Shown here piece after piece: positions 15,364 through 22,941 of a DNA stretch of 64,000 nucleotides. The DNA is taken from positions 1 to 64,000 of IMG/VR virus record IMGVR_UViG_3300023174_000156, one strand, 5' to 3'. The notes beneath the pieces are model-generated. The model was not told the DNA's origin, did not search any database, and was given only the letters and a program-made list of their open reading frames with translations. The DNA comes from a virus. The translations under genes were made by a program, and so were the position numbers. Each line of letters opens with the position of its first letter. Position 1 is the stretch's first letter.

Positions 15364-16401
15364 TCACGCAAACAAAAGATTAATTTGTCTTGTAATTCTA
15401 CCAAGTTTACTTAACAAAGAACTATATAAGTTATCTGATAAATATCTTTTAACTAATGCTAATACTCTACTTTCTAAAGTAGTAACTTCACTTGTGCTGC
15501 TAGATCTTAATTGAGCAGTTGAAGTATCACTAGTTGAAGTAGTTGCAGTTGAAGTATCAGTAGTTGCAGTGGTTGTATCGGTTATAGTACATTGACTAAT
15601 ACAAGCACCTGAGCCAGTATCCCAAGTTCTACCACTTGAATCTGTTGCTATTCCATTTTGAATAGTAGTTGTAACAGTTCCAGAATCATTTTTAATTGCA
15701 AATTGATTTTGACTATAAGTTACATTTTGACCATGCCAACCAGCAACATTTCCATCTGGTGATGCATTTGTTTGTGAAATAATACGACTTCCTACTGGAC
15801 ACCCCATATACTCAGATGTCATAGTCTTGTCATTACCTGCAAAGTAAGAACCACCAACAATAACCCCACACACATATCCAGTAGGATGTACTACTGCATA
15901 CCCATTTAATTGATCTGTTGTTGAAGCACTATTGTTTGTTGTTGATGATGAAGTTGATGATGTATTTGTTGATACCGTTCTAGTTTCAACAATTGGCGTA
16001 GGCGTTGGCGTAGGCGTAGGCGTTGGCGTAGGCGTAGGCGTTGGCGTAGGCGTTGGCGTAGGCGTAGGCGTTGGCGTAGGCGTAGGTGCTGGAGGAGGAG
16101 TTGGCTTTGGATCACAAATAGTATTTGTAGATGCTGACCAATTAGGACTTGCAACTGTTCCTAAATTTTTTCTTACATAACTAAATGAACAATAGGCAGT
16201 TGGTCCGTTAGGAACTCCATAATCATGTAGTCCTCTTACAGTTACATTAATTTCAGTTCCAGGATCGGAACACGGTAGTTGACCAAAAGTATTAACTCCT
16301 GCAACATTATAAGTACCGCTAGCACAAACCTCTGCATGTGCAGGAGATTGGATTAATGTTAAACCCAATACAGTTACAATTCCCACCACTATTTTTTTCA
16401 T
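15364..16401 (-). CDS. Secreted protein with Pro-Thr repeat stalk
   Basis: A signal peptide (KKIVVGIVTVLGLTLIQ, cleaved after SPAHA-E) leads into a Cys-containing domain of about 80 residues. A stalk of roughly 30 Thr-Pro residues follows, then Ser/Thr-rich linkers around a second domain with Cys pairs (GYVCGVIVGGSYF, then SGACISQCTI). No LPXTG or membrane anchor is seen; the C-terminus is a basic helix. The likely site is the cell surface or released outside. A possible decoy, adhesin or virion-associated protein. Confidence 0.7.
   Translation of the reverse strand: MKKIVVGIVTVLGLTLIQSPAHAEVCASGTYNVAGVNTFGQLPCSDPGTEINVTVRGLHDYGVPNGPTAYCSFSYVRKNLGTVASPNWSASTNTICDPKPTPPPAPTPTPTPTPTPTPTPTPTPTPTPTPTPTPTPIVETRTVSTNTSSTSSSTTNNSASTTDQLNGYAVVHPTGYVCGVIVGGSYFAGNDKTMTSEYMGCPVGSRIISQTNASPDGNVAGWHGQNVTYSQNQFAIKNDSGTVTTTIQNGIATDSSGRTWDTGSGACISQCTITDTTTATTDTSTATTSTSDTSTAQLRSSSTSEVTTLESRVLALVKRYLSDNLYSSLLSKLGRITRQINLLFA
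15995..16084. repeat. 15 tandem 6-bp units encoding Pro-Thr
   Basis: Fifteen consecutive ggcgtA/ggcgtT units occur in the order A-T-A-A-T-A-A-T-A-T-A-A-T-A-A, followed by a degenerate unit. On the minus strand every Thr is ACG and every Pro is CCT or CCA. The uniform codons and local GC richness suggest recent expansion by slippage. Unit gain or loss keeps the frame. Confidence 0.92.
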
Positions 16402-16414
16402 TTTACCCCTTTTA

Positions 16415-16633
16415 TTAGTTGTCTTTTATTTTAATTACTACTTGACAAGGGTCTCCACCCTCTTCCCATTCTTGGGCTTCTTCATCACTCATATAAGGAT
16501 CTCCCTCATGAGTGTTACAGAACGGTTCTGTTACCCATCCCCGCTCAATTCCATTAGTTAGCCAAATCTCAAACTCATCAAGATTTGATGACTCTTCTTG
16601 TAGATCTTTTAATATATCGTCAAAGTTTGCCAT
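16415..16633 (-). CDS. Small acidic unknown protein
   Basis: The 72-aa protein is strongly acidic, with FCNTHEGDPYMSDEEAQEWEEGGDPC and a C-terminal beta strand. The first segment (MANFDDILKDLQEE) is helical. TATAAT ends 6 nt before the ATG and no ribosome site is present, fitting a leaderless transcript. The two Cys and one His could bind a metal. Not recognised. Confidence 0.65.
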   Translation of the reverse strand: MANFDDILKDLQEESSNLDEFEIWLTNGIERGWVTEPFCNTHEGDPYMSDEEAQEWEEGGDPCQVVIKIKDN

Positions 16634-16639
16634 ATATAA

Positions 16640-16645
16640 ATTATA
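16640..16645 (-). promoter_or_regulatory. Leaderless promoter (TATAAT)
   Basis: TATAAT on the minus strand, 6 nt before the ATG of the acidic protein gene; no Shine-Dalgarno sequence can fit between. Confidence 0.5.
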
Positions 16646-16648
16646 CTC

Positions 16649-17173
16649 TTAAATGCTTACCACGTCAACTGGACCCATGCAGGTTGGACTAAATTTAATA
16701 GCAGCATTTACTGCACCTGTAACACGCTTCCTAGGATCTTTAGATTTTTCTGTTGCATTTAAATATCCATAGGCGTATTCAGCACCAGAACCCATAGCAA
16801 GGTAGTCAAGATTATATTTAGATAAAGACATATCTACAGCACTGTGTTCATATATTTGCCCTCTAACACAAACAATTAAACCTAAATCACCTTCTTTAGT
16901 AGTATCAACCCACCAGTCATTATAAAAATTTCTAAGTTGTTTAATAAACTTAGTTTGCATAAACTTATCTGTGTCTTTAATGTCTGGTACATAAGGATTA
17001 AAATTATAGCGAATACGTTCACCATCTAATGCGCCAGCATATCCTATTAGGTATGGACCAAGTTTCCAAACCTTTGGTGCTGTTAGTGCTAATATTGTTC
17101 CATCATCAGAAGCACCACGATCACCAGCCATATATACTTTGCCTTCATGACGAACTACAGCCAAGACTGTCAT
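16649..17173 (-). CDS. Proteasome/HslV-like Ntn hydrolase
   Basis: After removal of the initiator Met, Thr1 would be followed by VLAVVRHEGKVYMAGDRGAS. Asp17 and Lys33 fall exactly at the catalytic positions of proteasome beta subunits and HslV. The later AMGSGAEYAYGYLNATEKS segment matches the conserved Gly-Ser-Gly-x2-(Y/A) turn and helix. At 174 aa it is HslV-sized, and no propeptide precedes Thr. It may be a self-assembling protease or an N-terminal amidase of related fold; its target and any ATPase partner are unknown. Confidence 0.8.
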   Translation of the reverse strand: MTVLAVVRHEGKVYMAGDRGASDDGTILALTAPKVWKLGPYLIGYAGALDGERIRYNFNPYVPDIKDTDKFMQTKFIKQLRNFYNDWWVDTTKEGDLGLIVCVRGQIYEHSAVDMSLSKYNLDYLAMGSGAEYAYGYLNATEKSKDPRKRVTGAVNAAIKFSPTCMGPVDVVSI

Positions 17174-17201
17174 ATAAGAATCCCCTCAGAGTATACATTT
17201 A

Positions 17202-17210
17202 AGTATACCA
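17202..17210 (-). promoter_or_regulatory. Extended -10 promoter of the Ntn hydrolase gene
   Basis: TGGTATACT on the minus strand, with a short leader containing GAGGGGA as ribosome site before the ATG. Confidence 0.5.
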
Positions 17211-17236
17211 AACCCTTTTTACTTAGTCAAAGACCT

Positions 17237-17812
17237 TTATTTGATAATTTGACCACATGCTGAGCATGTTTTAGGCTTACCAGCAGGTTTTTTAGCAGTA
17301 TTTACAGGGGTAGAACCAAATTTAGGTCTACCAAACCCTACAATAGAAACCAGAATGCCTTTTTTATTTTTCTTAAAGGCACGAAGTTTTTTACAAACCT
17401 CTCCACCATTGCGTTGGCTACCTTTAGGATCTCCTGATGTATTTCCTTCTATACACCATACAGTACCGTCGCCATTATCAGCAACAACAATACCTACATG
17501 AGAAATTCTATCTACCCCGTCAGATGGGAAATCAAAATATGCAATATCTCCTGGATCTGGATCTGCTAGATCTCCATCAATCCAATTTCCTGCTTTTTTA
17601 AATGCTTGTGCTCCGCCTGGAGTATAAACAGTATTAGGAATCTTTACTCCTGCTTCATTTGCACACCAGTTAACAAATGAACCGCACCAAGGTTGAAAAT
17701 CTGCTTTGGTAAATTTACCATACTTAGTTTCGTTATCTTTAGGACCTTCAATAGTTCCTACTTCTGCAGTAGCAACTTCAATAAGACGCTCTGCTGTACC
17801 TTGATCTGCCAT
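17237..17812 (-). CDS. CHAP-domain endolysin
   Basis: QPWCGSFVNWC provides the catalytic Cys (C43) and RISHVGIVV the catalytic His of the CHAP (NlpC/P60-like) amidase/endopeptidase. WCIEGNTSGD supplies the third polar residue. A Lys-rich linker leads to a C-terminal TCSACGQIIK, a possible half zinc site or wall-binding tail. It lacks a signal peptide, so it would need a holin, and the upstream coupled gene encodes a candidate. It probably cleaves peptidoglycan at lysis. Confidence 0.88.
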   Translation of the reverse strand: MADQGTAERLIEVATAEVGTIEGPKDNETKYGKFTKADFQPWCGSFVNWCANEAGVKIPNTVYTPGGAQAFKKAGNWIDGDLADPDPGDIAYFDFPSDGVDRISHVGIVVADNGDGTVWCIEGNTSGDPKGSQRNGGEVCKKLRAFKKNKKGILVSIVGFGRPKFGSTPVNTAKKPAGKPKTCSACGQIIK

Positions 17813-18219
17813 TATTTTACCCAGTCTGTATCTACTGGTTGTTCTTCTGGCATTGCTCCGTCTGGTTTAGCAAGTCTACGTGCTTTAGCATCGTCAATCT
17901 CTGCTTCTAATTTTTTATCTGCCATTGTATTTTTAGCATCAACTTCTTTATTTGCAATTTGTGCTGCCATTATATCTTTAGCACCAGATTGTCCAATTAA
18001 TAATCCTGCTAATGTTCCTGTAATAAATGTTGCAACACTGCCAAGCACGTTAAAAAACATTTTATCGTTCTCTGATTGTCCACCAATTGGTTGTGTTACA
18101 AATAATAAACCATATAAAATTCCTAGAGATGTACACAATAGAATTGTTCCAAGTGTAATTCCTAAGATAAACTTTAATCTTGCATCTAACTCTTGAGGAG
18201 TTAATCTTTCTTTAGCCAT
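17812..18219 (-). CDS. Probable holin (two membrane helices)
   Basis: Two hydrophobic helices (FILGITLGTILLCTSLGILYG and FFNVLGSVATFITGTLAGLLI) are separated by a short loop. The C-terminal tail is a charged coiled-coil-like helix. Its stop overlaps the endolysin start by one base. The size (135 aa), topology and position fit a class II holin; function is inferred from context. Confidence 0.7.
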   Translation of the reverse strand: MAKERLTPQELDARLKFILGITLGTILLCTSLGILYGLLFVTQPIGGQSENDKMFFNVLGSVATFITGTLAGLLIGQSGAKDIMAAQIANKEVDAKNTMADKKLEAEIDDAKARRLAKPDGAMPEEQPVDTDWVK

Positions 18220-18418
18220 TTGTTATTCCCCCTGTTTTTGGTTGTGATATTAAGTCTTCTGGACATGCTCCGTTAGCAGTACAAATTGGCGGTTTGCATT
18301 CTGCTGCTTCCCAGTTTGCTGGGTCTTGGCATGGATATCTATAATGACCATCATACCCACAGCCAGATAACCCTAATGCTAGGGTAGTTGATAGTAGGAG
18401 TATGCGTAATTTTGACAT
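18212..18418 (-). CDS. Lipoprotein
   Basis: A lipobox LSGC follows the hydrophobic signal (LRILLLSTTLALGLSGC), so Cys20 would be lipidated and the 48-residue mature part anchored outside the membrane. The mature segment has GYDGHYRYPCQDPANW and two more Cys pairs, possibly disulfides. It overlaps the holin gene. TGATATAAT ends 6 nt before the ATG, fitting a leaderless transcript. A role in lysis or superinfection exclusion is possible. Confidence 0.82.
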   Translation of the reverse strand: MSKLRILLLSTTLALGLSGCGYDGHYRYPCQDPANWEAAECKPPICTANGACPEDLISQPKTGGITNG

Positions 18419-18424
18419 ACTCCC

Positions 18425-18433
18425 ATTATATCA
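18425..18433 (-). promoter_or_regulatory. Leaderless promoter of the lipoprotein-holin-endolysin unit
   Basis: TGATATAAT followed by GGGAGT and then ATG; GGGAG is too close to the ATG to act as a ribosome site. Confidence 0.5.
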
Positions 18434-18439
18434 AACTTA

Positions 18440-18613
18440 TTAATCTTCTTTACGAATCCCTATGGTTGCAAACCATATGGCTACTGATAATAGAGTTACA
18501 TACCCTACTACCGTCTTTGCGCTGCCCTCTAAAACCACCCATGCTACAAAGAAGCCCAGGAATGTAAAGTTCTCATTTAGGGCTGCCATACCCCATTGTT
18601 TTAACTTTTTCAT
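18440..18613 (-). CDS. Small two-helix membrane protein
   Basis: The 57-aa protein has two hydrophobic segments (FTFLGFFVAWVVLEGS and VGYVTLLSVAIWFATIGI) and short charged ends. The ATG chosen follows AAGGAGAT and the stop of the large exported protein gene; a longer open frame upstream would overlap that gene. It may be a second holin or antiholin. Confidence 0.65.
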   Translation of the reverse strand: MKKLKQWGMAALNENFTFLGFFVAWVVLEGSAKTVVGYVTLLSVAIWFATIGIRKED

Positions 18614-18614
18614 T

Positions 18615-21221
18615 TTATCTCCTTCTTCTAGGTGCAGTAGCAATAATTACTTGACCAGCAATAATTGTTACTACTACAATATCTTCTGCTTTTTCACGTT
18701 CTGGAATAGACATATCAGCACCTATATTAAGTAGGGCTTTGCCTAATTCACATTTTTGCTCTTCTGTTAAACCTTCAATTGCTTCATCTGGATTAAAACA
18801 TCCAGCAATTGCTGCTGCTAATGCTGCTGGACTTTCTAATACAAGCAATGCTGAAGCCACTTCTGCAGTAATAACCACAGGATTACCATTTAAATCTTCT
18901 CTTACTTCTACTGGTATTGCTGGTGGAAGATCTCTATATTCAAGTCCCGCTGCTTTTATGGCTGATGCTTCAACTGGAGCGCCTTCGGCTGAAGTTACTA
19001 ATACATCTGCAACTAAATCTTTTTCTGCTAAAGTAAACTTGCCATCTTCAGCCAATGTTTCTGATAAATTAACAACCTCTGCAGTTGTTATTTTTCCATC
19101 TGCTAATAACATTTCTGTAATAAACTCTGCTTCTGCCTCTGTTAATCCGCCTTCCGATAATGTAGATGAAACCTCAGCAGCAATTTCTTCAGATACTTCT
19201 CCACCATTAGCAATTGCCTCTAAAACTTCTGCAACCTCAGAAGCATCTAAACCACTATCTGAAACTAAATTACTAACTATGTCTTGCAATTCTTCTACGG
19301 ATAAGGTATCATTATCTTGTGCAATTTCTTCAAAAGAATCCTGACTTTCTTCAAGAATATTTTCTAGTTCATCGTTGGATGAAGATTCATCAGATTCAGG
19401 TGTATCCGTTTCGGGAGATTCAGTTTCTTCGGAAGGCACTTCTTCGGCAGGGATATCTTCCACAGGAGTTTCCTCTACAGGAATCTCTTCTGTTTCTGTA
19501 CTCTCCTCTTCAGTTGGAATGGTCTCGTCTGGTAAAGTTTGTTCAGGCGCATAAATAAAAACTGGCTCTGGGGCTGGGGCTATAATAACTTCTTCTGGTG
19601 CGGGTATAGAAATAACAACCTCTGTATACTCACTTACAGGTCCAGACCAGTTAGCAATTCTAATAGTATAAGTAGCACCTTCTGTCAAACCAGTTAACTC
19701 AATAGACTCTGGAGCACCATCTGTATTATATGTACCACCTTCATATGGATTTTCTGCATTTGGATCATTTGTAACAACTTGATAAAACCAAGTATTTGCT
19801 GTGTACCCTGTTGGTAATTCAGGAGCAATAATTACTGTTGTGCCCTCAACTACTGGTTCTGCAAGTATTGGAGCGGGAGTTGGAATATTATTATTAATAG
19901 CACTTGTTAATGTTGTAGCCTTAGTATTTAATGTTGACTGCAGAGATGTTTTTGTTGATGTTGCTGTATTTAGTGCATTAGTTAATGAAGTTGTATTAAT
20001 AGCATTTATTGCTGATGTATTTGTAGTATTTTGAGAAACTACTGGTGTTAAACTTTGATTTAGTTGTGCAATAGTAGCATTTGCTGCATCAACAGCAGCC
20101 TGCACAGAAGAAGTGTTAGGGTCTACATACGGAGTAAATGATTGACCTTGACTTATTTGTCCAGCAAATCCAGAACTAGGGTTTGTATCTGTTATTGGAA
20201 TAATTGTTCCGTTAGTAGTTTCCCTATAATTAAATCTTGCTTGTTGTGGTATTGGACCTATAGCACTAACACTGGCTATCCATGCACCATCTGTTGGATT
20301 AACATCAGCATTAAATCTTATTTGAACCATTTGAGTGGAAGCATCTTGTTGTGGATATGGACGAACATCCCAAGCAATATCTAAACTTGTTCCAGTTGTT
20401 GCATAGGTAATTCCTGTTCCAGTACTCCAAGTTGTCCAGTCCCAGCCAGCAATAGAAACTGATGGGGCATTTGGTGTCTGGTAATAAATCCATCCTTGAT
20501 CTACTCCAAATGTTATTGTTGCATTTGATCCAACATATACGTTACTATATAGAGTTCCGCCCATTAATAAATTAAATGGAAGATTCATTCTTATTCCAGC
20601 ATCATCTACTCCAGCCAATACGTTGGTGCTAGTTCCAATAGTTGCTTGTAAATTATTAACTGCTGTTTGAGCATTATCAATTGCAATATTGGCTTGAGTT
20701 AATTCGGTTTGTGCGGTGGCTTGTGCTGTTGTTGCTGCTGTTTTTGCTGCAACTACTTCAGATATTTGAACCTGTGCAGTTGATGTATCAATATTGTTTA
20801 TAGAGGTTTGGGCTGTAACAATAGTATCTTTAGCATCTTGAACTACCTGCGAACTTTGGTCTACTGGTGTAACAGATAAGTTTATAGCATTAATAGTGGC
20901 TGTTGCCGTATCTACTAAGGCTACATTTGTTTGTGCTACTGAGACTGTTGCAGTTAGTGTTTCTACCGCTGCCTGAGCCTCTATTCTTTCAGCAACTGCT
21001 ACTGCTATAGTGGCTGTAGCAGTATCTGTGGCTGCAATAGCCTGTTGAACCTCTGTAGTAGCCGTTGCAAGGGCTGTATTAACTGCCTGTTGGGCAGGGC
21101 TAACAACAATTTGTTCTTGATTTTCTGTAGCATGAGCACGATCAGGAGACATAATTCCAAAAATTGTTAAGCATAGTCCCACCCCAAAGGCTAATATTAG
21201 TCTTCGTTTGAGATTATTCAA
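18615..21221 (-). CDS. Large exported Ala/Thr-rich surface protein (868 aa)
   Basis: A signal-anchor-like N-terminus (RRLILAFGVGLCLTIFG, then SPDRAHA) is followed in order by an Ala/Thr/Val-rich helical repeat region (about 40-200), a lectin-like or beta domain (about 205-350) with several Trp, a second helical stretch, a fibronectin-III-like domain (about 455-540), a very acidic Pro/Glu/Thr/Ser linker, and helical repeats (TAEVVNLSETLAEDGKFTLA). The end, IVVVTIIAGQVIIATAPRRRR, is a hydrophobic helix plus Arg tail, like a membrane stop without an LPXTG. The start is TTG with AGGAGA upstream. Likely displayed on the host surface or virion. Confidence 0.7.
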   Translation of the reverse strand: MNNLKRRLILAFGVGLCLTIFGIMSPDRAHATENQEQIVVSPAQQAVNTALATATTEVQQAIAATDTATATIAVAVAERIEAQAAVETLTATVSVAQTNVALVDTATATINAINLSVTPVDQSSQVVQDAKDTIVTAQTSINNIDTSTAQVQISEVVAAKTAATTAQATAQTELTQANIAIDNAQTAVNNLQATIGTSTNVLAGVDDAGIRMNLPFNLLMGGTLYSNVYVGSNATITFGVDQGWIYYQTPNAPSVSIAGWDWTTWSTGTGITYATTGTSLDIAWDVRPYPQQDASTQMVQIRFNADVNPTDGAWIASVSAIGPIPQQARFNYRETTNGTIIPITDTNPSSGFAGQISQGQSFTPYVDPNTSSVQAAVDAANATIAQLNQSLTPVVSQNTTNTSAINAINTTSLTNALNTATSTKTSLQSTLNTKATTLTSAINNNIPTPAPILAEPVVEGTTVIIAPELPTGYTANTWFYQVVTNDPNAENPYEGGTYNTDGAPESIELTGLTEGATYTIRIANWSGPVSEYTEVVISIPAPEEVIIAPAPEPVFIYAPEQTLPDETIPTEEESTETEEIPVEETPVEDIPAEEVPSEETESPETDTPESDESSSNDELENILEESQDSFEEIAQDNDTLSVEELQDIVSNLVSDSGLDASEVAEVLEAIANGGEVSEEIAAEVSSTLSEGGLTEAEAEFITEMLLADGKITTAEVVNLSETLAEDGKFTLAEKDLVADVLVTSAEGAPVEASAIKAAGLEYRDLPPAIPVEVREDLNGNPVVITAEVASALLVLESPAALAAAIAGCFNPDEAIEGLTEEQKCELGKALLNIGADMSIPEREKAEDIVVVTIIAGQVIIATAPRRRR

Positions 21222-21257
21222 TTGAGTGGTGGTCTCCTATGTGTAATTATATTAGTA

Positions 21258-21266
21258 ATTATACCA
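21258..21266 (-). promoter_or_regulatory. Extended -10 promoter for the 868-aa protein gene
   Basis: TGGTATAAT on the minus strand just downstream of the S-layer-like gene's terminator; about 30 nt of leader with AGGAGA. Confidence 0.55.
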
Positions 21267-21284
21267 TTTTTATTCAATAAAAAA

Positions 21285-21308
21285 GAGGGTAGAAATTAAT
21301 CTACCCTC
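21285..21308 (-). terminator. Terminator after the surface-layer-like gene
   Basis: GAGGGTAG and CTACCCTC form a perfect 8-bp stem with an 8-nt loop, followed on the minus strand by TTTTTTATT. A strong intrinsic terminator that isolates the highly expressed-looking surface protein gene. Confidence 0.85.
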
Positions 21309-21326
21309 AATTTTTATAAGGAGTTG

Positions 21327-22925
21327 TTAAGCCTTAACCTTTTTCTGAATCTTTAATACAAGATTAGTTAAGGTTGTGATTAATGTTTTAAGTTGTGCAA
21401 CGGTTACAGCCAATGCAGCGACAGCAGCAAGTGCTTGTGATGCTGAATCGGTTACTGTTGCAGTTGCAGACACTTTTACTTGACCTGCTGCTGGTAAAGA
21501 AGTTCCACCAGTTGCGCTGACAGTAACTGCACCTGCAGATAATGGCATGTAAACTTTGTAAGTTTTTACGCCATTTGCGTCAGTTGTAATAGATGTTGCA
21601 GTAATTGTGTCGCTTGATCCACCAAAGGAATAACTTGTAGTAATTCCTGTAGAGGCAAGTAGGTTAGCATATGTCTTTCCAGACAATACTGCACCTGTTG
21701 CATCAACTGGTGAAAGAGTAATTGTGGCTTGCTCTCCTGCTACGTAGTTTGCTTTATCAAAAGCCAACTTAATAGAAGCAACTGCAGCCTCTACACGCAC
21801 AGTTACTGTGTCTGCAGAAATTGTTCCACTTTTTACTACTACACCTGCTGAACCAGTTTTAACACCAGCCAAAGAGAACAATGCTTCACCATTAGAGATA
21901 GAAGCAATTGTTGCTGAATTGCTGATTACTGCTAAGTCTGCTGATGTTGCTGTTAATGTTCCTGCTCCTACAACTACGCCAGCAGCATCGTATGCTACGG
22001 CAGAAATTGCGTCTGCATTAGAACCTAAAGCAATTGTTGGCTTCTTTACAGTTGTAACAACTTTAGCAATATCGCCATAAAATGTTACTTTTTCTGTTGC
22101 CAAGATTACGCCAGATGCTGAGGTAAGTGTAATTGCTCCTACTCCAGATGTTCCATCAGCAAATACACCAATGTAACTTCCTGCAGGAATAACCAATGAT
22201 CTACCAAGACCAGAAATGGTTGCATGGTTTGTACCATGTCCTAACATACCTGCACCTGAAACAGTTGCTGTAATTGATTCTGAAGCAGAACCATTGGTAG
22301 CATTTTTTTGAGTTAATACAATAACTGCTGCAGCATCAGAAGACACAGCCTTTGAAGCATATACAGTTGCATCTGTTGTTGCTGAAATTGTTTCACCAGC
22401 ATTTAAAATAGATGTTGTATAAGCAGTTGATGCTTTAAGATCTGGAGCAGTAACGGTTACTGTCCATGTAAGAGCAGCAGATGTAACTGAGCCAGATGCG
22501 CTAGTTAATGTAGGAATAAATCTAACTACGTATGTTCCAGCAACGCTAGGCACGTAAAGTGATGCTGTCAATTTTGCAGTAACATAACCAGTAGTGTTAG
22601 TTGCTGGTGAAATTGATGCTGTTTTTGTATCTGATGATAACGCCACTGTTGCACTAGATGTTTCTGTAACAGCAAACTGTGGAACGCTAGCAGTAGATGG
22701 GGAAGACAACACTGCAGATATTACCGAAACGGTATCTCCAATTGATGTTCCCAAAAATGATACTGACACAACTGCTGTTGCAGTCTCGCCAGGATTGATT
22801 GTATCTGCTACTGCATCAATGCTAACAACGTCAGCATATACTGTAGCCTGTGTCGGAAGTGCCGACATCACGCCAAGCGTCAAGGCTGCAGCCAAGACTG
22901 TGGCAAGTTTCTTAAATGAATTCAT
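21327..22925 (-). CDS. Surface-layer-like secreted protein
   Basis: A signal peptide (FKKLATVLAAALTLGVMSAL, cleaved near PTQA) is followed by about 460 residues of beta-rich, Ala/Thr/Ser/Val-rich immunoglobulin-like repeats. A short helical tail (AALAVTVAQL then LTNLVLKIQKKVKA) ends the protein. From memory, this tail resembles the C-terminal anchor of acI actinobacterial surface proteins. With a single Met-poor, beta-rich body and a strong terminator it looks like a host S-layer-type gene captured by phage. Possible roles are cell coat substitution, superinfection exclusion or virion decoration. Confidence 0.72.
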   Translation of the reverse strand: MNSFKKLATVLAAALTLGVMSALPTQATVYADVVSIDAVADTINPGETATAVVSVSFLGTSIGDTVSVISAVLSSPSTASVPQFAVTETSSATVALSSDTKTASISPATNTTGYVTAKLTASLYVPSVAGTYVVRFIPTLTSASGSVTSAALTWTVTVTAPDLKASTAYTTSILNAGETISATTDATVYASKAVSSDAAAVIVLTQKNATNGSASESITATVSGAGMLGHGTNHATISGLGRSLVIPAGSYIGVFADGTSGVGAITLTSASGVILATEKVTFYGDIAKVVTTVKKPTIALGSNADAISAVAYDAAGVVVGAGTLTATSADLAVISNSATIASISNGEALFSLAGVKTGSAGVVVKSGTISADTVTVRVEAAVASIKLAFDKANYVAGEQATITLSPVDATGAVLSGKTYANLLASTGITTSYSFGGSSDTITATSITTDANGVKTYKVYMPLSAGAVTVSATGGTSLPAAGQVKVSATATVTDSASQALAAVAALAVTVAQLKTLITTLTNLVLKIQKKVKA

Positions 22926-22941
22926 TCTTCTCCTTATTAGT

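Noticed and set aside
15995-16084. A CRISPR array
   Set aside because: The repeats are 6-bp tandem units without spacers and lie inside a coding frame.
15932-16180. A plus-strand open frame of Gly-Val repeats opposite the PT-stalk gene
   Set aside because: It is the complementary reading of the Pro-Thr hexamer array. No ribosome site or promoter precedes it, and the minus strand has a signal peptide and a complete gene.
18739-19344. A 201-codon plus-strand open frame inside the 868-aa protein gene
   Set aside because: It is an antisense shadow of a low-complexity Ala/Ser/Glu region; the true gene has signal peptide, ribosome site and promoter on the minus strand.
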